Program-made: the position numbers and the translations under genes
In this document: positions 9,405 to 16,832 of the stretch, piece by piece
Numbering within the stretch: position 1 is the stretch's first letter
How the letters are laid out: every line of letters starts with the position of its first letter
Notes under the pieces: generated by a model
What the model was told of the DNA's origin: nothing
What the model saw: only the letters and a program-made list of their open reading frames with translations
Database searches by the model: none
Assembly (NCBI RefSeq): GCF_000987955.1
Contig: NZ_LAZU01000037.1
Span: 1 to 64,000, forward strand
DNA length: 64,000 nt
Reading direction: 5' to 3'
DNA from: Paenibacillus sp. DMB20
GTDB lineage: Bacteria; Bacillota; Bacilli; Paenibacillales; Paenibacillaceae

Positions 9405-10877
9405 TTATCCTTGCAAATTAATATATTCCATGATTCCGTCAACGATGCCCTGGGCAACGCGGTACTGGAATTCTTCGTCGAGCATCAAAGCTTCTTCGGC
9501 TTGATTGCTCAAAAATCCGATTTCCAAAAGAATCGCCGGCATCTTGGTTTCTCTGGTCACTGCAACATTCTGATACTTGACTTTGCGGTCTTTCAGTCCT
9601 GTCGCCTTGATCAGGTGTTTATGAACGATGTCAGCAAGCTGACGGCTGGAATCCCTGGTGTAGAGGGTTTCGGTTCCGTTCGGCGTGCTCGTATGGAAGC
9701 CGTTGCCGTGAATCGACACAAAAATCGTTGCATTCACGTCATTGGCCAACTTAGCCCGTTCGCTTAATCCCACCGACTTATCCTCGGTGCGGGTCTGCAC
9801 CAACTGGATGTTTTGCTGTTTCTCAAGCAGGGCGCCTACCTTTAGGGCCATCGCAAGCGTAAAATCTTTTTCCTGGGTATTGGAGTAGCCTATTTTTCCG
9901 GGCGCACTGCCGCCATGACCCGCATCAATGACCACGATCTTTTTGCCGCTCGAACCGATTGGAGGCACAGGGACCGTCCCCGGATCGGTCGATGTCGCGT
10001 TCAAATCCACAACGATCATTCCGTCATTCATGTTGGTGACGGCATAATTTTTCGCTCCCGTTAATGCGATAACGACCCGGATCGTGGATGGAGAATTGCT
10101 GAACAGGGAGTACCGGATCTCCTGCACGTCCGGATAACCCGTAACGCTCAACGTCCCTTTGTTCCCCGAATCCAGCATATTGTTGTTTATAAAATTGCCG
10201 GAAAACTCGGTGTTGGGCAAATCAATAACAATCCGATCCGGATTGGTCATCGTAAATACTTTAGGGGCGACGGAATTCCCCGTTACGGCTACCATCAGTC
10301 GATTGTCGCTAAAACTGATTCCGTCAATCGTTGCCAAAGCACTCGGGTCTCCGGAAAGCGGAGGTACCGTCGTAACCGGGTTGGCCGGGATATCGTTGCC
10401 CGTAACCGGATTTGCCGGCTGTGCCCCAGGATCGTTCTGACTGCCTTCCGAAGACAGGTACACGGCTTTTTCCAGGTTGTCCCATTTCACGTCCATGCCC
10501 ATTTCCGTGCTTACAAAACGAAGCGGAACAAGCGTCGTGCTGCCGTTCAGCATTGGAGTCATCCCCATGCTGACCGGATTGCCGTCGATTTCGGCGGTTG
10601 GGCTTCCAACCACCATCTTGACGGTCTTGCTGTCGTTCAGCACCGCTATGCTCTTGCTGGCCTTGTCCCATTTCACTTTATACCCCAAATTTTCGGATAC
10701 GACGCGAATCGGGATCAGAATATTGTTTTTAACATTGGCCACCTTCACGCCAGACGACAAATTCAGCTGTTCCCCGTCCAAAAATATCTTCGCGCCGTCC
10801 GCACTGGCCGCCTCTCCAACTTTTGGAAACGCAAACAGAAAGAGCAACAAAAACGTTAACAATCCTAGCCTTTTCAT
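9405..10877 (-). CDS. N-acetylmuramoyl-L-alanine amidase with stalk and AMIN domains, copy B
   Basis: A 490-residue paralogue of the amidase at 7090-8475: signal peptide (hydrophobic run ending VGEAAS), stalk repeats, a Pro/Asn/Thr-rich spacer longer than in copy A, AMIN domain and Amidase_3 domain (VIDAGHGGSAPG, SIHGNG, LLEIGFLSNQ). The ATG at 10875-10877 is chosen because MKRLGLLTF begins a proper signal peptide and TAGAGGTGG precedes it; the upstream in-frame extension to 10997 has no signal-like character. It forms an operon with GerMN copy B. Confidence 0.92.
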   Translation of the reverse strand: MKRLGLLTFLLLFLFAFPKVGEAASADGAKIFLDGEQLNLSSGVKVANVKNNILIPIRVVSENLGYKVKWDKASKSIAVLNDSKTVKMVVGSPTAEIDGNPVSMGMTPMLNGSTTLVPLRFVSTEMGMDVKWDNLEKAVYLSSEGSQNDPGAQPANPVTGNDIPANPVTTVPPLSGDPSALATIDGISFSDNRLMVAVTGNSVAPKVFTMTNPDRIVIDLPNTEFSGNFINNNMLDSGNKGTLSVTGYPDVQEIRYSLFSNSPSTIRVVIALTGAKNYAVTNMNDGMIVVDLNATSTDPGTVPVPPIGSSGKKIVVIDAGHGGSAPGKIGYSNTQEKDFTLAMALKVGALLEKQQNIQLVQTRTEDKSVGLSERAKLANDVNATIFVSIHGNGFHTSTPNGTETLYTRDSSRQLADIVHKHLIKATGLKDRKVKYQNVAVTRETKMPAILLEIGFLSNQAEEALMLDEEFQYRVAQGIVDGIMEYINLQG

Positions 10878-11202
10878 GAATCCACCTCTACCATCCCATG
10901 ATTTCGTTTTTTTTTCAATTTTCACGTGCCGTAAAGGACGCTGCGGACATCTTCCGACACCAACGGATTTCCGACCGGCAAAAAGCTGCTCAGGCATGTC
11001 ATAACAGGCAAAAAAATCAATCGCCTTGTCGCGAAAAGAACGATGTCCTTTCCGAGGGATATACGGGCAATTTTCATGAACCTCTTATGTATCAAGCCCA
11101 AACGGACAGCATTAACCGAATTACTCCCGACGATTCGACCCGGTTTTCTTGTCATGTCTTGCTGCTATGTACCGGATTTTTCTCTTTCTATCATTTTAAC
11201 AG
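10878..11202. other. Intergenic stretch without a recognisable gene
   Basis: About 325 bp between amidase B and the leuD terminator. A 77-codon minus-strand frame exists here but lacks a ribosome site and any recognisable motif. The promoter of the amidase B operon should lie here; I cannot pick it out with confidence. Confidence 0.4.
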
Positions 11203-11239
11203 AAAAAACTTCCATTTCCCACACCGGAAATGGAAGTTT
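11203..11239 (-). terminator. Rho-independent terminator of leuCD
   Basis: Arms AAACTTCCATTTCC and GGAAATGGAAGTTT pair perfectly and end in a T run on the minus strand. It is about 150 nt after the leuD stop codon. The intervening bases contain short direct repeats but no gene. Confidence 0.88.
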
Positions 11240-11388
11240 AATATTTGTAACCTTTTGATGGAAACCCGCGTATCTTCGTACCTCATGGTAGGATATGGTA
11301 GGATGAATCCCCGCGGATGTATATCTTTATTGGGTCGGGTTGCCGGTGTCGCATCCGGGTTATCGGTGTCGCACCATGTAAAGCCGGT

Positions 11389-11991
11389 TTACGCAAACAA
11401 GCGGTCCGCGTGTTTCTTCTCGTATACGTCGATTGCGCTCTCATGCTGAAGAGTCAAGCCGATATCGTCCAAGCCTTGCAGCAGGAACTGGCGGCGGTGC
11501 TCATCCAGATCGAAGTCGATGCGCAGGCCTTGGTCGTCGGCAATCGTTTTGTTCTCGAGATCCACGGTCAACTCGTATCCTTCCCGGGCAGTCGTGCGCT
11601 GGAACAAATCCTCTACCTGCTCCTCGGAAAGCTTGATCGGCAAAATGCCGTTCTTAAAGCAGTTATTGTAGAAAATGTCGGCAAAAGAAGGCGCGATAAC
11701 CACTCGGAAACCATAATCCATAATCGCCCAAGGCGCATGTTCCCGGGAGGATCCGCAGCCAAAGTTCGCTCTCGAAATCAGTACCGACGATCCCTTGTAA
11801 CGCGGCTGGTTCAGCGGGAAGCTGTCAATCGCTTCGCCCTGCTCATCGAAACGCCATTCGTAAAACAGAAACTGTCCGAACCCTGTACGCTCGATTCTTT
11901 TCAAAAATTGTTTAGGAATAATCGCATCGGTATCTACGTTCACCCGGTCAACGGGTGCCACAATCCCGGTCAATTTAGTGAATGCTTGCAT
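11389..11991 (-). CDS. leuD: 3-isopropylmalate dehydratase small subunit
   Basis: A 200-residue swivel-domain subunit of isopropylmalate isomerase in leucine biosynthesis. Recognisable motifs are VDTDAIIPKQFLKR near residue 20 and the substrate-recognition segment NFGCGSSREHAPWA near residues 75-88. Length matches the family. It is 19 nt downstream of leuC, forming a leuCD operon. The other leucine genes (leuA, leuB) are not in this window. Confidence 0.96.
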   Translation of the reverse strand: MQAFTKLTGIVAPVDRVNVDTDAIIPKQFLKRIERTGFGQFLFYEWRFDEQGEAIDSFPLNQPRYKGSSVLISRANFGCGSSREHAPWAIMDYGFRVVIAPSFADIFYNNCFKNGILPIKLSEEQVEDLFQRTTAREGYELTVDLENKTIADDQGLRIDFDLDEHRRQFLLQGLDDIGLTLQHESAIDVYEKKHADRLFA

Positions 11992-12010
11992 AGTATCTCC
12001 CCGTCCCTTA

Positions 12011-13435
12011 TTAGATTACGGCCTTTTCGCCCACGAAATTCCAGTCGCGCACATCGACAAAACGTCCCTTGACAGCCGCAGCCGCAGCCATGGCAGGCGA
12101 TACGAGATGCGTTCTGCCGCCCCGTCCCTGCCGGCCTTCAAAGTTGCGGTTGGACGTGGAAGCGCAGCGCTGTCCCGGCTGCAATACGTCGGGGTTCATG
12201 GCAAGGCACATGCTGCATCCCGCTTCGCGCCACTCAAAACCGGCTTCCGTAAAAATTTTGTCAAGCCCTTCCTTCTCCGCCTGGATCTTGACGCGGCCGG
12301 AACCCGGCACCACGATCGCCGTTACGCGATCCGATACTTTGTATCCTTTGGCCACGGCGGCGGCAGCGCGGAGGTCCTCGATCCGACCGTTCGTGCATGA
12401 ACCGATGAAGACGTAGTCGATCGGGATTTCGGACATCGGCGTGCCTGGCGTAAGTCCCATATACTCAAGCGCCTTTTCGGCAGCCTTGCGTTCATTGTCC
12501 GTCGTAAAGTCGGCCGGATTCGGCACGGAAGACGAAATATCGGTACCCATCCCCGGGCTGGTGCCCCAGGTTACCTGAGGAATCAACGATTCCACGTCGA
12601 ACTCCACGACCGTGTCGAACTGCGCTCCCTCATCCGTTACGAGCTCTTTCCAAGTTTCAACGGCACGGTCAAAATCTTCGCCCTGAGGCACGTGCTGACG
12701 TCCGCGGAGATATTCGAAGGTCGTTTCGTCCGGAGCGATCATGCCTGCTCTTGCGCCGCCCTCGATGGACATGTTGCATACGGTCATGCGCTCTTCCATC
12801 GACAGCTCGCGGATCGCTTCGCCGGTATACTCGATAACGTAACCCGTTGCAAAGTCGGTTCCGTATTTCGCGATGACGCCCAGGATCATGTCCTTCGCCG
12901 TTACGCCCGGATTACGCTTGCCGATGAAGCGAACCTCCATGGTTTTGGCTTTGGCCTGCTGCAGGCATTGGGTAGCAAGGACATGCTCGACCTCGCTCGT
13001 TCCGATCCCGAAGGCCAAAGCGCCGAACGCGCCGTGCGTGGAGGTGTGGCTGTCGCCGCACACGATCGTTTTGCCCGGATGCGTCAAACCGAGCTCCGGT
13101 CCCATGACGTGCACCACGCCTTGATCGATCGTCTCCAAATCATAAAGCGTTACGCCGAAATCGCGGCAGTTTTGCGTCAGCGTATCGATTTGCTGTTTGG
13201 AAATCGGATCCGTAATGTTGAAACGGTCCTTTGTCGGCACGTTATGGTCCATCGTCGCAAAAGTCAATTCAGGACGGCGCACCTTGCGGCCGCTCAGCCT
13301 AAGACCCTCGAAAGCCTGCGGGGAGGTTACCTCGTGAACCAAGTGCAGGTCGATGTACAAAATGCCGGGCTTGCCTTCTTCCTGATGAATGACGTGGTTA
13401 TCCCAAATTTTTTCGAACATCGTCTTTTTACTCAT
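12011..13435 (-). CDS. leuC: 3-isopropylmalate dehydratase large subunit
   Basis: A 474-residue aconitase-family enzyme that, with LeuD, converts 2-isopropylmalate to 3-isopropylmalate. The 4Fe-4S cysteines are present in GSCTNGRIEDLR and CSMCLAMNPD; the CGDSHTSTHGA motif is near residue 130. An in-frame ATG lies 21 nt further upstream, but the GGGGTG ribosome site is correctly spaced only for the MSKKTMFEKIW start. It has its own promoter at 13505-13534 with a probable LysR operator just upstream. Confidence 0.96.
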   Translation of the reverse strand: MSKKTMFEKIWDNHVIHQEEGKPGILYIDLHLVHEVTSPQAFEGLRLSGRKVRRPELTFATMDHNVPTKDRFNITDPISKQQIDTLTQNCRDFGVTLYDLETIDQGVVHVMGPELGLTHPGKTIVCGDSHTSTHGAFGALAFGIGTSEVEHVLATQCLQQAKAKTMEVRFIGKRNPGVTAKDMILGVIAKYGTDFATGYVIEYTGEAIRELSMEERMTVCNMSIEGGARAGMIAPDETTFEYLRGRQHVPQGEDFDRAVETWKELVTDEGAQFDTVVEFDVESLIPQVTWGTSPGMGTDISSSVPNPADFTTDNERKAAEKALEYMGLTPGTPMSEIPIDYVFIGSCTNGRIEDLRAAAAVAKGYKVSDRVTAIVVPGSGRVKIQAEKEGLDKIFTEAGFEWREAGCSMCLAMNPDVLQPGQRCASTSNRNFEGRQGRGGRTHLVSPAMAAAAAVKGRFVDVRDWNFVGEKAVI

Positions 13436-13504
13436 CATTTTCACCCCATTATTCATTCGGTCAATATGAAAGGAAATCCAAAACCATTCCTTTCGGTTGA
13501 TAGT

Positions 13505-13534
13505 ACTATATCATTTCCCGAGTGATTGTTCCAA
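13505..13534 (-). promoter_or_regulatory. Sigma-A-type promoter of leuCD
   Basis: On the minus strand TTGGAA (13529-13534) and TATAGT (13505-13510) are separated by 18 bp, about 70 nt ahead of the leuC start. Confidence 0.6.
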
Positions 13535-13544
13535 GATATAAAAT

Positions 13545-13561
13545 CTATAAAAGTTATAGGT
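13545..13561. promoter_or_regulatory. Candidate LysR operator at leuC
   Basis: The perfect 15-bp palindrome CTATAAAAGTTATAG (13545-13559) lies 10 bp upstream of the leuC -35 box, where LysR-type activators usually bind, and runs into the hexamer ATAGGT (13556-13561). The same ATAGGT/ACCTAT half-site occurs four times in the lysR promoter at 14706-14743. Confidence 0.5.
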
Positions 13562-13583
13562 TTCGGCTATAGAGTAGGTGGAG

Positions 13584-13662
13584 AAAAAAACGCCATGATC
13601 CGTGAAATTGAACGGCTTGGCCCCTTGGGCGGCCCGGAACCGAACACGGCTATCATGGCGTT
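13584..13662 (-). terminator. Large terminator hairpin upstream of leuC
   Basis: Arms AACGCCATGAT and ATCATGGCGTT close a long imperfect hairpin (inner CCGTG/CACGG and GGCCCC/GGGCGGCC pairings), followed by seven T residues on the minus strand. It follows the adenylyltransferase gene by about 70 nt and precedes the leuC promoter, so it most likely ends that gene. There is no T-box sequence here. Confidence 0.75.
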
Positions 13663-13729
13663 ACTTTTCGGCTGGCGTCTAGGATCGCAAGTTGAGTCTC
13701 TTGCACCCGGATTCCCTTAACGTATGGTT

Positions 13730-14587
13730 TTATGAGTTCAAAGAATCATAAATTCTTAGAGTATACCGGGTGATCGCTTCATCATAGTCCGGGTATGTAT
13801 ATCCAAGATGTTCGGCCACCGCTTTGGAATGTTTTCTAAACAACTCGCAGCAAGCGAATAAAGACTGCCACATGTTCTGAAATCCGTTCTCGGCATAGGT
13901 TGACAGCAAAGCTTCCCAGTCTTCTTTTGGAAGGTGGCGGTCCATAAATTTATGGTTTTTTCCCAAACTGAAATCATAACCCTGCTCGGAACCGATTCGC
14001 CATGACATCATTCTCAACAAATTAGGCCGTACAATCTCGTTTAAATGGTCGATTGCAAAAAGAATTTCTTTTCTGGCCAGCCCTTTCACAACATATGTGG
14101 AGGTCATCCAAAACTCATTGCAGCAGTCATCAAATTTTCTGGCCGTCGGCTTTTGAATCCAATACTCACGATCGCTCGCGATGCCTTCATTCTTGACGAG
14201 GGAATCTTTATCCAGCAGGACTTCTACTAAACCGTCGCTCTGCGCAAAATAATCTTCCGTTTCGCTTACCGGAATAAGCGTAAGGTCTAATTTGTTGCCG
14301 TCTTCAAAAATAATGATGTACGAAAACCAGTTGCCTAATTCCGACGGAAAAAGTTCCATGTCCTCAGGCTTTTGCATCATGATACGGCTCCCGAAACCGT
14401 TCAGCCAATCATCATGTCCTTTGAAGGAATCCATGTCCGTTACGAAATATGATATGTCGAAATCCTGAAATGAATCCCGCGGAATGTTCGGGTTGGTGCG
14501 CGACCCTTCCAGGGTTACCAATCGAATTCTCTCCTCATTGGCTGCAAAATCGACAAACAAATTCATCATTTCCTGCTCCGTTCTCAT
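13730..14587 (-). CDS. Aminoglycoside 6-adenylyltransferase (AadK/ANT(6)-like)
   Basis: A 285-residue nucleotidyltransferase. It begins MRTEQEMMNLFVDFA and has the family core VTLEGSRTNPN followed by DFQDFDISYFVTD, the metal-binding Asp pair of ANT(6) enzymes, and the LDLTLIP segment later. Length matches AadK (about 284). AadK-type enzymes adenylylate streptomycin at position 6; chromosomal copies in Bacillaceae are often intrinsic and weakly expressed, and activity cannot be judged from sequence. The ATG at 14585-14587 is chosen because GGAGG is 6 nt upstream. It lies between lysR and leuCD and has its own terminator. Confidence 0.85.
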   Translation of the reverse strand: MRTEQEMMNLFVDFAANEERIRLVTLEGSRTNPNIPRDSFQDFDISYFVTDMDSFKGHDDWLNGFGSRIMMQKPEDMELFPSELGNWFSYIIIFEDGNKLDLTLIPVSETEDYFAQSDGLVEVLLDKDSLVKNEGIASDREYWIQKPTARKFDDCCNEFWMTSTYVVKGLARKEILFAIDHLNEIVRPNLLRMMSWRIGSEQGYDFSLGKNHKFMDRHLPKEDWEALLSTYAENGFQNMWQSLFACCELFRKHSKAVAEHLGYTYPDYDEAITRYTLRIYDSLNS

Positions 14588-14688
14588 TGCCATCCTCCCT
14601 CGTTACGGCTTCGCTATATTTAAGCTTGCGCCCTATGAAATTCCTCCGTTCCGATTTCATCTTCATCTCGCATATCATCGCGCAACCT

Positions 14689-14716
14689 TTTACAGATATG
14701 ATAATACCTATATAAT
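14689..14716 (+). promoter_or_regulatory. Sigma-A-type promoter of the lysR gene
   Basis: TTTACA (14689-14694), 16 bp, TATAAT (14711-14716). The -10 box is embedded in one of two palindromes, so operator occupancy would block transcription. Confidence 0.7.
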
Positions 14717-14743
14717 AGGTCTTAAACAATAGGTATTACCTAT
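14706..14743. promoter_or_regulatory. Two perfect 15-bp palindromes at the lysR promoter
   Basis: ACCTATATAATAGGT (14706-14720) overlaps the -10 box, and ATAGGTATTACCTAT (14729-14743) lies between the promoter and the start codon. The T-N11-A type symmetry and position suggest autoregulation by the LysR protein. Confidence 0.65.
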
Positions 14744-14759
14744 AGACGGAGGGATCACC

Positions 14760-15695
14760 TTGGAATTAAGACAGCTTCAGTACACCCTGCAAATCGCCGC
14801 TGATAAAAATTTTTCCCGTGCAGCGGAGAAACTCCATATTGCCCAGCCATCGCTCAGCCAGCAGCTGTCCAAACTGGAAAAAGAGCTTGGCGTCATGCTG
14901 TTTCAGCGTAATACAAGCACCGTGGAGCTCACTCACGCGGGAGCAAGCTTTGTGGAGCACGCGCAAAAAATCATGGACGCCGTCGAACAGCTTCGTCAGG
15001 AAATGTCCGACATCTCCCAACTGCGCAAGGGCAAGGTCGTGATCGGCAGCATGCCGATCACCGGTTCCCATCTGCTCCCATGGGTACTTCCGACATTCAA
15101 AAAGGAATATCCCGATATCGAAATCACCCTGCTGGAAGACTCTTCAATGAACCTCGAAAAACTGACCGCCAGCGGAAAAACGGATTTGAGCCTGCTTTCC
15201 CTGCCGCTTGCCGAACCGTCGCTGTCCTGGGTTCCCATCGGCGAAGAGCGGATTGATCTGGCCGTTCCGCCTCAGCACCCTCTTGCCGTCAGGGCGCAAA
15301 GCCATCCGGATGAAGCCGTCTTCCTAAAGGATCTGAAAGATGAAGCGTTCATCGTCCTCAAAAAGGGCCAGGGCTTCCGCAAATTGACGTTTGATCTTTG
15401 TCGGGAGGCCGGCTTTGAACCGAATGTCGTATTTGAAAGCAACAACATCGAAACCGTTCAGTCCCTGGTAGCCACCGGCATGGGAGTAACGCTGGTTCCA
15501 AGATTCATCGCCCGGGCGAAACGTAGCGAATTCATTCCCGTATTTCTGCCGCTGGCCGAGCCCGTTCCAAGCCGTACGCTGGTCATCGCCTACCGGAACG
15601 GCAGATATTTGTCGAAAGCGGCCGAGGCCTTCATCGATACCTTCAAACAGGTTATGGACCGCCTTGCGGCCGAAGGAGCCAAAAATAAGGTATAG
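14760..15695 (+). CDS. LysR-family transcriptional regulator
   Basis: A 311-residue regulator starting at TTG (ribosome site GGAGGG, 6 nt upstream). The N-terminal winged helix-turn-helix (MELRQLQYTLQIAADKNFSR, then HIAQPSLSQQLSKLEKELG) is followed by a periplasmic-binding-protein-like effector domain with VVIGSMPITGSHLLP at the hinge. It is probably autoregulated through the palindromes in its promoter. A matching half-site at leuC, only 1.2 kb away, suggests it controls leuCD (inference); the effector is unknown. Confidence 0.92.
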   Translation: MELRQLQYTLQIAADKNFSRAAEKLHIAQPSLSQQLSKLEKELGVMLFQRNTSTVELTHAGASFVEHAQKIMDAVEQLRQEMSDISQLRKGKVVIGSMPITGSHLLPWVLPTFKKEYPDIEITLLEDSSMNLEKLTASGKTDLSLLSLPLAEPSLSWVPIGEERIDLAVPPQHPLAVRAQSHPDEAVFLKDLKDEAFIVLKKGQGFRKLTFDLCREAGFEPNVVFESNNIETVQSLVATGMGVTLVPRFIARAKRSEFIPVFLPLAEPVPSRTLVIAYRNGRYLSKAAEAFIDTFKQVMDRLAAEGAKNKV

Positions 15696-15744
15696 TGGAT
15701 ATCGGACTTAACACGAACGCTTACATTTAAAAGGAGTTATGGAC

Positions 15745-16314
15745 ATGACGGAAAAAGAAAAAGCACGGCAGGGTCTGCTCTACGATGCCAATTATGACGC
15801 GACGCTTATCAAAGAGCGCGCTTATGCGAAAGGATTATGCCACGAATACAATCAGCTCCATCCTGAAAAGACGGAAGAACGGGCGGCCATCCTGAAGAAG
15901 CTGTTTGGAAAAACAGGGGAGACATTTCTGATCGAGCAGCCTTTTGCCTGCGATTACGGGTACAACATTGAAATTGGAGAAAATTTTTATGCCAATCATA
16001 ATTGCGTGATGTTGGACGGCGCCAAGATTACCTTTGGCGATAATGTGTTTATAGCTCCGAATTGCGGGTTCTACACCGCCGGCCATCCGCTTGATGCCTT
16101 GCAGCGCAATCAAGGATTGGAATATGCTTATCCCATCACCATTGGAAACAACGTCTGGATCGGGGGCGGCGTCACGGTTCTTCCGGGCGTCACGATTGGG
16201 GACGATACCGTCATCGGTGCGGGCAGCGTGGTTACCAAGGACATTCCTTCCGGCGTGATCGCCATGGGAAATCCCTGCCGGGTCCATCGAAAAATCGCCG
16301 AAACGGACAAATAG
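15745..16314 (+). CDS. Hexapeptide-repeat O-acetyltransferase (maltose/galactoside acetyltransferase family)
   Basis: A 189-residue left-handed beta-helix acetyltransferase. The N-terminal maltose-acetyltransferase cap (EKARQGLLYDANYDATLIKE) is followed by hexapeptide repeats and the catalytic-region motif FYTAGHPLDA, with the His as general base. The C-terminus GNNVWIGGGVTVLPGV to GNPCRV is typical of Maa/LacA/NodL proteins. The ATG at 15745 has AAGGAG 8 nt upstream; an ATG two codons earlier is too close to it. It uses acetyl-CoA on a sugar; the substrate cannot be fixed. Confidence 0.9.
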   Translation: MTEKEKARQGLLYDANYDATLIKERAYAKGLCHEYNQLHPEKTEERAAILKKLFGKTGETFLIEQPFACDYGYNIEIGENFYANHNCVMLDGAKITFGDNVFIAPNCGFYTAGHPLDALQRNQGLEYAYPITIGNNVWIGGGVTVLPGVTIGDDTVIGAGSVVTKDIPSGVIAMGNPCRVHRKIAETDK

Positions 16315-16328
16315 ACTGACAAAATAAA

Positions 16329-16368
16329 AGAGCCCGGGGATACGACGCTCATCCCGGACTCTTTTTTT
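16329..16368 (+). terminator. Rho-independent terminator of the acetyltransferase
   Basis: An AGAG(C)CCGGG/CCCGG(A)CTCT hairpin followed by eight T residues, 15 nt after the stop codon. Confidence 0.85.
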
Positions 16369-16370
16369 TA

Positions 16371-16484
16371 GATATAGAATTGATAAGTGATCAGCGGAGC
16401 TGATGGAATTCTATATCGCAAGAAAAACTTCTGCTAAATGCGGTCTGTCTTCTGAGAAAGTACGTCGATAGACGTTTTTCTTAT
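16371..16484 (-). repeat. Structured intergenic repeat, copy 1 (inverted relative to copies 2-5)
   Basis: On the minus strand this is the same ~62-nt core as the elements at 28561-28783 and 36678-36900: outer arms AAGAAAAAC/GTTTTTCTT enclosing the small hairpins ACGTC-TATC-GACGT and TCT-CAGA-AGA. It is followed by a terminal hairpin whose arms are GATATAGAATT and AATTCTATATC. The interior of that terminal hairpin differs completely from the other copies, containing ATCAGC-TCC-GCTGAT. It lies between the acetyltransferase terminator and the small gene at 16564. Confidence 0.85.
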
Positions 16485-16505
16485 CCTTTAATTTCGATTT
16501 GCCCT

Positions 16506-16555
16506 GCACCCCAGCCTTCTTAGGCTGTCGTTTAGGCCTTCGCAAACGGTTGTGC
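16506..16555. other. Possible structured RNA or terminator region
   Basis: Three nested helices can form: GCAC (16506-16509) with GTGC (16552-16555), CAGCCT with AGGCTG around a 4-nt loop, and CGTTT with AAACG. It lies in the 3' flank of the small gene at 16564-16752. There is no T run, so it is not a classic terminator. I cannot identify it. Confidence 0.3.
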
Positions 16556-16563
16556 CTAATTTA

Positions 16564-16752
16564 TCACTTCCGCAAATTATGTTTGTCAATCAACCGGTTC
16601 TGATCGTCCGGAATATGGCCCTTATCCTCGGTCACGCCGTCGTTGCCGCTGAATCCGCCGTTTACGCCCTCTACGAAGTTACGGAACTGGTTCTTTTGCT
16701 CTACGACATTTTCCTGGCTGTCATGGTTAACCTTATCGTTTTCATTCGCCAT
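16564..16752 (-). CDS. Small hydrophilic protein (62 aa), unknown function
   Basis: A very hydrophilic, Asn/Asp/Gln/Lys-rich 62-residue product (starts MANENDKVNHDSQEN). A textbook ribosome site (AAAGGAGG) lies 9-10 nt before the ATG, and the sequence GTATACTAA about 30 nt further upstream could be a -10 element, so I think this is a real gene. Composition resembles small acid-soluble or stress-type proteins of spore formers, but I see no defined family signature. Confidence 0.6.
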   Translation of the reverse strand: MANENDKVNHDSQENVVEQKNQFRNFVEGVNGGFSGNDGVTEDKGHIPDDQNRLIDKHNLRK

Positions 16753-16832
16753 GCGCTTTTGCCTCCTTTGGGGGGATTAAAATTAGTATACCCTCCCTTT
16801 CGGAGATGAAACGAAGATGCGAAAAATTCAAT

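Noticed and set aside
10922..11155. 77-codon minus-strand frame upstream of amidase B
   Set aside because: No ribosome site, no motif, occupies the expected promoter region.
13457..13730. Leucine T-box or leader-peptide attenuator at leuC
   Set aside because: No T-box consensus and no Leu-rich short frame; the hairpin is better explained as the terminator of the preceding adenylyltransferase gene.
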